Shown here in pieces: positions 33,283 to 43,945 of a stretch of DNA of 64,000 nucleotides. The notes under the pieces were generated by a model that was not told where the DNA came from, ran no database searches, and saw nothing but the letters and a program-made list of their open reading frames with translations. The DNA comes from Ceratothoa steindachneri (taxonomy: Eukaryota; Arthropoda; Malacostraca; Isopoda; Cymothoidae). Positions within the stretch are counted from its first letter, which is position 1. Each line of letters opens with the position of its first letter. The stretch covers positions 124,696,521 to 124,760,520 of the forward strand of contig OZ018321.1 of NCBI GenBank assembly GCA_963969495.1. Direction: 5' to 3'. The position numbers and the translations under genes were made by a program.

Positions 33283-33532
33283 AAAAAACTCAACGATGTA
33301 CGCTGAAGGTACTTAGGCAACCTTACCACCCACACTTTCTCTTAATTAGAATACCACAAAAAAAACTAATAAACAGCATTAACGGGCTAACTACAATCAA
33401 TTAAAAAAATATAGATTGACTTTATCCTCTTATTATCTTTAATTTGCCTTGAATGCTTAGGAACAAATTTGTTACTAATCAAGGGGCTCCAACACAATCA
33501 ACTATTATCGAGTTCTTTAAAATACCAAAAAA

Positions 33533-33543
33533 CCTGACACCAA
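33533..33543 (-). promoter_or_regulatory. Putative primer-binding site of element B
   Basis: Minus-strand TTGGTGTCAGG starts about nine AT-rich bases after the end of the 5' LTR, parallel to elements A and C. Confidence 0.5.
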
Positions 33544-33551
33544 TTTTATAA

Positions 33552-34347
33552 TATCGTAAAATACGGCCGAGTATGTAGGTACGTTTGTTCCATACATGAG
33601 TAACTCCTTTATTTTTTCTATAAGAGTGCTTTTTTCATTTACTTTTGCTTTTTTGTATTCGTTAATCAGGAGCGATTCGTAATGTTATATATCTATTGCT
33701 ATATGAAGCGTTTGGAGGATTTAATTAAACAATGGCAAAAATATACTTTTAATTACATAAAAAAACTGAAATATAAAATCTTTAAATATACTAAGGCAAA
33801 AATAAGAGGATCTAAAAAAAAATTAATACTACCAATGAGTACTACGCGATGGTTGACACAAAAATTCACTTTACTAAGTAATGGTAACTAAAGAACATAA
33901 ATAAGTTGGATTCCTTTTACCTTTAACTAAGAAGGACTCTGGCGTGGGATGACCTTAAACGAGAACCTCGTTGATACGATGATTCTAGCCGTGAGGCTGA
34001 ATCAGACTCACTGCTGTCCGTCTCACTGCGCAAAGGATAAGTTGGTGGAGGTTATTAGGAAGTAACAGCTGATCCCAAAGTAAGTGTTGGTGCGTAAGGC
34101 GATGCTTCTTGACTTGACGAAAAAAGCGAGGGAATTGTGGATGTACGATTATTACAATCCTTGGCTACACTTGCGGGCTTCTCGATGATGAGACTTGTCC
34201 TAAAAGATGCATCTTTTCTCGAGTGGAACTTCACCTTGGTATTCTTCAATGGTGAGGGAAATCTTATATCTGTTTTTATTTGAAAAACTAAGATAGGAGG
34301 TTTCTCTGAATGAGATTTGTATGAGAGTAATTCTCTATACCGATAGA
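33552..34347 (-). repeat. 5' LTR of element B, truncated
   Basis: Matches 30716-about 31380 of the other LTR, then ends at CTCTATACCGATAGA where CAGTGGCG begins. The missing about 430 bp is not found on the far side of the hAT relic. Confidence 0.8.
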
Positions 34348-35230
34348 CAGTGGCGTAGCTAGGATTCCGTTGAAAAGCGGCGGCGGGGGGAGGCATGTAA
34401 ATCGCGGAGCCTGCGACGGATAGTCCGGCGGAGCCTCCTATGGAAAAACTTTGAAATTTGGTGTCGTTTTCATCGCAACTGGGAATATATCAGCACGTAT
34501 TCCTACTATCAAAAAAAGCCAACATCCAACCTAAATTTGCCAAACTCCCAAGCAAGATTTTTACACATCAGAATGACAATCATTATTTTCTAGGCTGTAG
34601 AATGACACATCATTACATTTAAATCACTCAAATAATCAATTTTGTCTCTTTTTTAATCATTGGCGTAGAAGTGGGGGGGATATTGGCCAAGTCACTGGAC
34701 AGGCGAGCAGGTGACTAGATTACCAAAGAAGCGATCTGGTGGTATTTTCAAAACAAAATTATATACGGAAAAAGTTTTTAATGAAATTTCACAGAAAAAT
34801 GATAAATTCAATCAGTAAATACTATAAATATGAGCAAAAAACCCTATGAACATTCTTTAACAATTGAGAACATCGTATATAGGTAAGTCTATAAAATGAA
34901 ATATAATTTTTCATCAACAAACTAAGCTTTTTCATGAACTACAACAAAGCCCAGAGAGCACAAATGTTTTCCCACCATTAAAACCTCGTCAGATAGATCG
35001 TGCAGCACTCTTTGTGTACTGCATCTAGAAATAACTTAATAGTAATGTGTATTTAAAAATAATATTTTTTTGAATGAGAAGGCATAAATCAAAGCTTATG
35101 CAAGTCCTTGTTGAGTTAGGATGATTTTAGTATCATTTTAGTTACCCAAATACATATCAAATATGATATATCTGAAATTGATGACATCTTATCTACGGTC
35201 AGTTTCTTTGCGGTCTTTTAATTTCAACCT
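34348..35230. other. Possible hAT left end and 3' flank of transposase
   Basis: CAGTGGCGTAGCTAGGA at 34348 has the CAGTGGCG start common in hAT terminal repeats. No matching inverted end was found to the right, so the element limits are unproven. The rest is AT-rich and non-coding. Confidence 0.4.
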
Positions 35231-36745
35231 GGGTGAGCGGTGTTTTTTCACACGTGTATTGTATCACTTGAGAACCAGTTGACGGTTGGTTTGGCAGAAT
35301 TCATCAATAATGTCACTATGAACTAGTGGGATGTCCTTGTTGATGTACAGATGAGTTGGGCCATTCAGTCACTATTCGTACATGGTAGACCGTAGGTAAG
35401 ATTTTATCTATTTTGAGGTACTAAATGAGCGTTCGCTGTCGCAGTGGTCACCGACAAGGTTGCGAAAATTCGCCAAAGGTTTTTTATCATGAGATAAGTA
35501 CCAAGAATCGCCGTAATCCCCACCGCATACACGACTCTTTTTGGTGGTGTACATGTCGTAGTCGCCTGTCTCGTGCAGTACGCCTTCCAGCGCAGTAATT
35601 GAGCGTTCAGGCACTCTGGTTGTCCTGGAAGGAATTAGTGGTACAACTGGGCGGCTTCCATGAGGGCACTAGAAGCGTCAAAATCCTGACAATATGCCGT
35701 TAGTAGCATACTGAGCACATATGCTTTCGCACTGTGCGATTAAAATCGTTCATCTAGTTGGCTTATACAGACCTCGATGTGCGGGAGGAAAATAGAACGT
35801 CTGTAGTAAACTTCTGGTGTCTCGGCCGGATGATTGGACCTCTGCGTCTGCCTGTCAGTCGTTTTTGGCATCCGGATTTCTTCATCAAACAATTCTTGAG
35901 CCCGCATGAAAATGTCCCCGAAGACTTTTTCGTCTAATCGCATTTGTCTTAAGACCTTCTCACAGTTCTGGACACTGTCCACCGCGTTATGGATGGCCTG
36001 AGCTTCGGCCTGAAGCTCAACGGAAAGTTGCTTGATGATCTACAGAACCGATACAAGTACCTCTAGGGCAACCAGGAATACACCATTCTCTATGACGGAA
36101 GAAAATAGTAGCCCCTTATCAGCGCAATCTGCACCTGGCCATAGGGTAATTTTGTGAAGCGACACTTTAATGGTGGGTAGTAGTTCTTGGAATATGCGAA
36201 CTGCTTCCTGGCGCCCCACCAATCTACTGGTGCAGTGGAGCTTCAGACGCGAATGGGGGGCGGCTTTATTACATCCTTCCTCGATAGCTTTTTCAAGATT
36301 GAGCAATCTATTATTTGAGTCACAGATAAAAAGTGCGTCTCGTGCATCAACGTCACTGCCTTTCTAATATCTGGTACCTCAACCGCCTTCAGCAAACATA
36401 AATTGAGCGAATAGGACACAGAATGCATGTAGCTGGCTGACGGGCATTCTTAACGCTCGTACTTTTGCACACCATTTTTGCTCCCGACATAGCCGCGGCT
36501 CCGTCGTACCCCTGCAAAACCGAGAAACCGCTCACATATTTGGCCGCCTCGGAGGTACCCTAAATATAATGTTAACTGTTCCTTTCTCGAGACATCTGTG
36601 GTCTCGTTCTCCAGAAGAGAGAAGAATCTGCTTCTTTTGTTTCTTCAATGATTGATTTTTGAAGCACTGTTCCAATGGCTGATTTCAGTTCATTCTGGGC
36701 TTTGGTGGAAATGTATGTGGCATTCCTACTCGTGTGGCATTCCTA
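35231..36745 (-). pseudogene. hAT transposase, ZMYM1-like group
   Basis: Minus-strand reading from 36745: QNELKSAIGTVLQKSI, ETTDVSRKEQLTLYLGYL, GYDGAAAMSG, HSVSYSLNLCLLKAVEV, RLKLHCTSRLVGRQEAVRIF, QAIHNAVDSVQNCEKVLR, RMPKTTDRQTQRSNHP, VYYRRSIFLPHIEVCISQLD and, at the C-terminus, DHCDSERSFSTSK and NKDIPLVHSDIIDE. This is the order of the RNase H-like core and dimerisation domain (ERSFS) of hAT transposases related to ZMYM1-type proteins. The first catalytic-region Asp (DETTD) reads N. Many stops and frameshifts, so not functional. The TTF zinc finger is not seen. Confidence 0.85.
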
Positions 36746-38462
36746 CTTGGAAACCGCCATAAACTGTAGAATTGCTCTCAGTTTCCCTTGTCCCTAATCT
36801 ATATCGGTGCCGGTTCCTGCCGGAAAGAGCAACATGCTTCCGGAATTGCAGTTTTTCTGGATTTTGTATTCCTATTTTCTACCACGTCCAAAAGGCATTA
36901 CTTTGCATTCAATGCCCTTAAAACAGGACTAGCACTACTTGAGAAGAAAAACTACGAAAATTTGCAGCAATCGGCGACTTGTGAAACAGGAAGTTGACGA
37001 GAGTCGAAGCAAATCAAAAAGACAACCTGTGATTGGCTCAGAGAGTTCTAATTCAAAATTGGAGTGATATTTCAACTAATCAGGTGGTTATTTCATGCAA
37101 TTGAGTGATATTTTATGAAAGTCACTTTTCACAATAGCGTTAAAGCGGATTCAACACTGATAATTTTGATACCAAATCTGCCAGCTATTGCCAGCAAATT
37201 AGCTAAGAAGAAAGTAGTTGACAGCTGTTGATTAAAAGTTATTTTTTGTGCATTTTGAGGTACTAAACATGAAAATTATTTAGGGATATTGAAGATGAAT
37301 AATTAACGATACATTTGTTGAAAAAAGAGAAAACTGACAAAATTTGCAAAAAACGTCAAAAAATGGGTTATATTAAATCTTAAAGCATTTCCAGCATTAT
37401 TGTTATTGTCATCTCTATCAATGATAGGCAAATTGCCAAACAACTTTTGTTTTTCGTTTGGGCAAAACTGTTTCAAAATTTGTAGGTTTATATATTTTGC
37501 TGCGGATTTGATAAGAAAATGCTCAGTGTATGCCTTCTTTAACACGACTTTTTTTCCATGGTCCTTTATACTAGCAATGTTTCTTCAAATTTCAACATCA
37601 TTGGAACACATTAAGTCATATATAATTGAGCTTAATACAAAATGAATTTCGAGAAAAGACAAAGTGGTTGCTGAGATATCAGGCATTAAATGTGAGTGGT
37701 CTCATGATACTTTTCAGTCAGATCAGTGTTAGCGGAGTTGAAAATTTTAACATCATTGGAACACATTGAGTCATATATCATTTGAAAGGGCTTAATTTCA
37801 GACATGACCAATACATACACAAGCTGAATTTCAAATCAACAGTAATAGTAATAATAATAGGTATTTATAATGCGCCCTTCAGGGCTGTTAGCCCTCCCAG
37901 AGCGCAGGTTGAGTAGCGAGTGTAGAGAAAGTTTACAGGTGAGAGAAAGCGATCAAGAGCTTTGAGAATGGAACTGATCGTCGGGGATATCAAAGACGCT
38001 CACACAACAACCTATCTCTGAAGCCATTTAGTAAGGAAATAAAAGACACGAGAATGGTAAAGAAGAAAGAAAGAATAATAGAATGAAATAATTAGAGGGG
38101 ATGAATAATGAAAGAGCTAAAGAAAGAAATAAAGAATTAAGAAGAGGTAGGAAAATAAATAGACAGATTACTAAGAGGTGGATGGTCGGGGTAGTTGGGG
38201 TAAAACGTTCGTCTTAAATGTTTATGGCCCCTAAGTTAATGGGGAATTAACTTGTTTGCTTCACTACTCCCGCCGGTTTTTGTGTACGATTTGAAACAAG
38301 TATTAATTTGGAATTATCGGCATAATACAAATTGTCGCGCAGAGTAGCGTATTCAAAGAAAGTGGAGGGGGGAGGTAATGAGGAAAGGACGGAGACAGAT
38401 AGACATATGGCGAGAGGAGAGATATGCGAATGAATAGTTAAATAGATAGATAGGTTATTGAT

Positions 38463-38551
<89 letters not shown>

Positions 38552-39526
38552 GACTACATTCAGCACCCCAAGTGTTGAACGTCATGTAACAAAGTACGGA
38601 GAGTTAGGGTATCACATCAACTCGATCTCTTCATTCACTTTCATATTCATCTTACAAAAATAAGATAAGGGTGAAAAACGAGCGAAGATTTATAGGAAAA
38701 CCCTTGCCAATTTATTTATTTTAATCTTACAGCTGTGAGCTTTGCCTTCCCCTTTTACTACTTTAACTATATTATTGGCGGTGAATTTCAATTTTTATTG
38801 AACTCTTAAGAGTTCAAGATCAAATCGATATCAAAGCTATAAAATTCCCATGAATTGACAAACAATTTTTAAAAATAGTGTCCACTTATAAGTTAATTAC
38901 ATGAAAAATACCAACATAAACAACCATTTTATGGCTGTTTCTAATAGCCAAGAACTGTCTGTAGCTTAGATTTTTTCTATTAAAAAAAAGGTAATTTTAG
39001 TTTCTATAGGTCAAATTAGGAGCTTAAGTGTGAAAAATATGTAGCATCGACGGACAACTTATAAATATGTCGCTTACTTGTGTTAGTTACCTGAAAACTG
39101 GTAGCATTAACAAACTTTCTTTTACTTATTCAACTACCAAGCATAGGCCTTCCTTTTTCAAATTTATAAAAATGTTTTCAATTTTGATACCCCAGAGGTC
39201 AAACCTTGACCTCAAAGTTTTGCAAATGTATGATCTTTTAATTCTTCAAACTAGAGTTCTAAAACTTTCATATTTGGATTACGTCTTTTTCTGATTCTAA
39301 TTAAATATACGTTTATATAATTATGAACATTATTATCCTAGTTGTAGGTCGCCAAATGTTAGTGAACTTACACGTGACCTCAAAATACCCGAGGTTATTT
39401 CTCCTGAAGTGTTGGTTAGAATGATCTAAAAATTTCAGAAATGGATTTAGAGCCCCAAAACTCCCTATAAAGCAAATTTTATGAAAATCTGAGAAATGAG
39501 GGTGCTAGGCAGTGTGTCGTGATATA
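36746..39526. other. AT-rich stretch with short repeats
   Basis: No gene recognised. Contents: a roughly 50-bp motif duplicated 156 bp apart (AACATCATTGGAACACATT at about 37593 and 37749), a stem-loop AGGGCTGTTAGCCCT near 37880, and a TA tract at 38465. Confidence 0.35.
38465..38547. repeat. (AT)n microsatellite, 83 bp
   Basis: Uninterrupted AT run preceded by GATA units. Confidence 0.98.
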
Positions 39527-40457
39527 CGAGGGGCGGTCAATAAGTTTTGCGAATCGGTAGGGCAAAACAGAGGAAGAGGGATGACTGTTTGTGGGATGTT
39601 AGGACAAGTTATGACAAGTGAGGACCTGCAGCCGCACGCTCCTGCCTCGTCTATTTAAGAAGCAGTAGCTGATCGCAGATCGTCAGTCACAAATTTTTCA
39701 ACAATGGGGAAGGTTGAGCACCGCGCAGTGATCAAATTTTTCACCAAAGAAGGCAAGAACGCAAAAGAGATCCATGAACTCATGGTTGCAGTGTACACCG
39801 ACACTACTACTTCCTATGCAACCATTGTTCCCTGAAATAGGAAGTTCCGCCATGGTCGTGAGTCCCTTGAAGTTGACACTCGTCCAGTACGCCCGTCAGA
39901 CGTGACCAACGAGGACAATGTGGCCCGTGTGGAGAGAATGATCGTCGAAAATCGACGGGTGAAGGGCGAAGAAATCGAGCGAGAACTTGGAATATCACAT
40001 GGAAGTGTTATCAACATCATCCATGACAATTTGGCCTTGACCAAGGTCTCTGCCCGTTGGGTCTCTAGAAACCTCACGTCCCATGATCGACTTCAACGTC
40101 GTCAAAGTCCACAAGGACAGAGTTACCCAAGCTGCCATGCGCGAGTGCGGATTCGAGGAGCTCAACCATCCCCCCTACAGTCCAGATCTGGCCCCTAGCG
40201 ACTACTTTTTATTTCGCCAGCTCAATGCTACACTGCGTGGACGCCGGTTTGGGGACGATGAAGATGTCCAGCTTGCCGTCTAGGAGTGAATTGAACAGCA
40301 GTCGGAAGATTTTTGGCTGTCGGGAATTCGAAGCCTCAGGGACAAGTGGCGCAAGTGCATTGAAGTCGATGGTAGTTATATTGAAAAATAATAAAACACT
40401 TTTCCTCATATCTCGTTTCCTTATATCCGAATTGCAAAACTTATTGACCGCCCCTCG
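39527..40457 (+). mobile_element. Mariner element, internally deleted, copy 2 (931 bp)
   Basis: Perfect inverted ends CGAGGGGCGGTCAATAAG, with TA on both sides (39525-39526 and 40458-40459). Longest class together with copy 3 (932 bp), and about 350 bp short of a full mariner. Confidence 0.96.
39704..40391 (+). pseudogene. Mariner transposase remnant, copy 2
   Basis: The ATG at 39704 starts MGKVEHRAVIKFFTKEG and the helix-turn-helix region, with a TGA at about 39834 (NRKF context). It continues through ELGISHGSVINIIHDN and SARWVSRNLTSHDR. At about 40085 the frame breaks at the shared deletion junction. The C-terminal part, in the next frame, has RVTQAAMRECGFEELN, YSPDLAPSDYFLF (third catalytic Asp) and DKWRKCIEVDGSYIEK. 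A TAG at 40281-40283 interrupts it. The catalytic segment between LTSHDR and VHKDRVTQ is missing. Confidence 0.93.
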
Positions 40458-43400
40458 TAGGTTTGGCGAGTGATGTCAGGGGTTGGTACTTATGGGTTGT
40501 TTAAGTAATACTAAAAAAAGGACTCCTTGATTAAACGTTATACCTCTCTAAGAGTGCTATATATGTTTGATTATTATTATATTGATTAGTGACTTCTTTT
40601 AACCTTAAGGGTTCCTTGTGCCATACGTAGCGATTCGAGGATAGAATAAAAAAAATGTTAAAACATACCTAAACTTTAATTAAAACACAAAAACAACATA
40701 AATATTAACCACAGAAATATTAAGAACTAAAGACATAGTAAAGACTTCAATAATTTCTAAGTAAGGCTTTCTAACTTGACCTACTTGACATTATAAGGAT
40801 GAGTGACCTACCACTCGCTTCAATTCCAAAACAAATGCTAAAGGCCTCTACCGGCAGCAGATAGCTTTGTGGATACCCCTTGGAACGGGTTCGAGTCTGA
40901 CTTTGAACTCCACGAGCTACTTCAGCTCCGGAATGTTATTTGTATTGAAAACTTGTGCCGACCGGCCAGATTGAGGTTGCGGGCGAATAACTTGAAACCC
41001 AGAAAGGACTTTGGAGAATGTGGCAACTGGGGAGGAACACGCATTCGCAGGAAGGGATATCACCAAGAGATAGTGAAAGAATGTTCTTTTTTCCTCTTCG
41101 GATTACTCTGGGGAGTACCTCCCGCTTTCTAGCGATGCTCTAAGGCTTGAATACTTTGACTTAGGAGAGTGGACTTGGGGGGCGTTTCCTTTAAAGTCGA
41201 ATACTATCCCTGTGCCTTAGGATGCTCCAGGATAGGAGGGGTCCCTCTGACGTGAGTGAGTTGAACTTGGTTCTTAAAACAAGTTAACTTGACGTTTGGT
41301 GTGACTACCGGGAAACGGGCTCAAGAAGGAGCTTTTTCTTCTTCCTCTTGGTATTCCTCAATGGCGGGGGACTATCTCGGTGCGTTGTTCTACACTAGGA
41401 TACGGGAGGGGGGCGGGGGTGATCTCTGACGAGACTAAGTTGAACTTGGACAAGTTAACTTAAAGTTCGGTTTGGTAACCAGGAACTAGCTCGAGGATGA
41501 GCTGCTTCTTAGTCCCTTCTCTTCGTAGCCCGTCCTCTCTTGCAGGGGACTTATTCGCCTAGTTAACTCACGTATTCTACCACGTTTTTCCCAAGTGTTT
41601 GGTATTTATACCTTCTCACGCCACTGTGGTAGGGGTAGGAGGGGGTTGGTTTGTGGACGGGCTGCAGGAGGGTTCTTAGTCCAACGGTTTTTTCTCAGCA
41701 AGTCTTACCACTGGTCCTACTGGGCCTTCAAGCTTGAGGTGAAATTAAATACACACTCTTAGAGGAGATCTTGAAGTTTTAACTGTTTGGCTTTTCATAG
41801 GGACGAGGGGCAAGTAGCTGTGGTTACAATATTGACCCAAGCTGCATACACGGCCCGGATGTTTTGCCATCAACGTGCTATGCCTCAACTGAGAGAGGAG
41901 GAAGAGGGTTGATTCCCCTACACACTAGTTGATCTGAAAGAGACTGCCCTAGGATGGGCTCACTGTCGAGGTTTAGTGAGTGGGTAATGCCAGTCCCACT
42001 TCCTGGACATATATTTTATTACTGCACCATGGTGAAGCGGAGGTGAAGTGTATCCAATACACTTGCCGTAGCTAATTCCAGTGAATAAGAATAAGCCCGG
42101 TGCTTCCTTTTTTATCAAAATTAAGATAATGATCCCTTAAGTCTGTACTCACTCAGTAAAGGCCAGTCATGGGTGGACCTGTGTAATATTGCGATTGAGG
42201 CCGAGTGAATTGCTTAAAAATTACCAAAGGATCGTCCAAAATAGTTAAACACACAGATACAAAAATAATCTTGATTGTACATGAATTAGAAATATAAAAC
42301 AGCGTATATAGGTATAAATAGAATTAATCTTTGCACTGAATCAGTAAGTCTACATAATGTCGTAAGGATTACACTTGAAAATTTATCACTAAGATGCTTG
42401 CGTCTTAATGGCACCTGCCAGAATGAATGGAATAATATTATTAAATTAAGCTCTGAATTAATCACTTCTAATACTTGAGGTTATGGGCTCGTGATGAGAA
42501 TTCTAGTTAACGAATAAACTGGTGAAGTTAGGGGAGGGGATAATACACTTTAACGATACCTTTGAGTTTGTAAATATTTTGAGAATGACGTTGAAGAACT
42601 TTTTCTGGTGACGATGATCAGACTTCCTCCGGCCGTCCAAGGTTATCGAATGAGAAGGTAATCCTAGACCGCTGATATAATGATCCTATACCGGTTCACG
42701 AAGGCGAGCCAAACTGTGGCTCAAATCAGACTTCTTCTAACTCGAAGTGAGTGTCCGATTATTCGGCTCCTGGAGTGGGTAGCCTAAAACCGATAACCTA
42801 GCTACGTCTAGGGTTTTCTTAGAATGCTGAGCTAATATATATTTATTTGTTTTATTAACTTTTAATAAACCAAATAACTTTGAATTAAGGCGTAAGTTCG
42901 TGCCTCGGTGATCGCTTGGGGATCGGGCTCTAAGAGTGTTGAACTTGATTTTTATTCTAGTGAATGAATAAACTGGGTTTCTTTCTTAACCTTATCAAAT
43001 ATTGCCACATCAACTCGTTCGGGGATAATTAAAACAGTGCCTTTACTAAAGAAAAATAGACTTTAATCAACATAACACACCTCACTAATTAACATTAAAA
43101 CACAAAGATCTAACACACGTATAAAAAGAAAATGGGATTACAGGGCTAGCTCTCGAGATAAATTTTTACTGGAGAAACAATTTTTAAGTTAATAGTTTTA
43201 TATCCCCTCCAGATCTAAAAAATCAAGGTTTAGGTTTGAAAGAGTCATGCCAAAAGTTAAAGGAAGGAGGCCAAAAATGAAGCAGAAAGATTCAAATTTA
43301 CAAAAATAACAATATAACTTAGAGAGTAAATAAATACGGTAGTATAAAGTTTTAAAATTAAAAACGTTATGTCTTTGAAAATTACAAAATCGTATTTAAG

Positions 43401-43650
43401 TAACAATTTGAAGTAAGAAATTGATATATCGTACAGTGTAACACAAAATTGTCCGTAATTAATCGCTACATATTCAGTATTATTACAGCCTCGCATATGA
43501 AATAAAAATATTCAATATTCGAAAGAGAATAATTTGAAGTTTTATTGATTACTTTCGATAACCCGAATACGAAATCTGTAGTTACAAAAAAAGACAGATT
43601 TATCTATCACAATCATGGGATTTTTTCTCTGTCATGCAATATGTTTTTAT
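40458..43650. other. Probable old LTR sequences; no gene
   Basis: G-rich blocks with CGGGCTCAAGAA, GAACTTGG and AAGTTAACTT motifs resemble in style the repeated U3 units of element C. Two imperfect units of about 175 bp follow each other at 41215-41385 and 41392-41565. A second stretch near 42600-42800 has GGCTCAAATCAGACTTC, similar to a motif in the element B LTR. No coding sequence. I see no bounded LTR, so this is tentative. Confidence 0.3.
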
Positions 43651-43654
43651 CGCA

Positions 43655-43945
43655 GAAGAAATCACCAAACAACGCTCAGTAGTTGCAACCCAACGGTTTT
43701 TCAGACATCAACGATATCATCAGCAAATGACTATAGATTCAAAAACGATTCGCAGGATTTTCACAAAATGAAATAATCACGGCTCGATAGAGAATATGTA
43801 TAGAGTCAATTCTGGGCGTAGCATAGATGTACGAACTGCGGAAATCATTGATCTAGTCACAAGTCAGCTGGAAATGAACAACATTAATCTACAAGGTGAA
43901 AAGCAGCTTTTGCTGGAATCAAATGGGAGAGCCATTGGAAAATAA
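43655..43945 (+). pseudogene. Helix-turn-helix transposase fragment (DUF4817-like)
   Basis: Plus-strand reading shows RSVVATQRFFRHQRYHQQMT, IDSKTIRRIFTK, a stop, then NNHGSIENMYRVNSGRSIDV and RTAEIIDLVTSQLEMNNIN. This matches the N-terminal DNA-binding region of a large arthropod set of Tc1/mariner-like transposases (pattern: VVTQRxFRxxY, TIxRIVxKF, GSVxNxxRxNSGRxR). Only about 80 residues remain and no catalytic domain was seen. Confidence 0.65.

Larger units (their letters stand above)
30716..34347 (-). mobile_element. Ty3/gypsy LTR retrotransposon B, internally deleted and truncated
   Basis: Direct LTRs lie at 30716-31815 and 33552-34347; the second is cut short where unrelated DNA starting CAGTGGCGTAGCTAGG begins. 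Between them, on the minus strand, are a Gag N-terminus (32980-33282) and an RNase H (32243-32640), with a short Pol linker between. Everything from Gag core through most of RT is missing. LTR divergence is visibly the largest of the three elements, so it is probably the oldest. Confidence 0.85.

Noticed and set aside
40862..40900. A tRNA-like pair TAGCTTTGTGG and GGTTCGAGTC
   Set aside because: The A and B boxes are only about 25 bp apart and no cloverleaf could be drawn, so a tRNA gene or SINE head is not supported.
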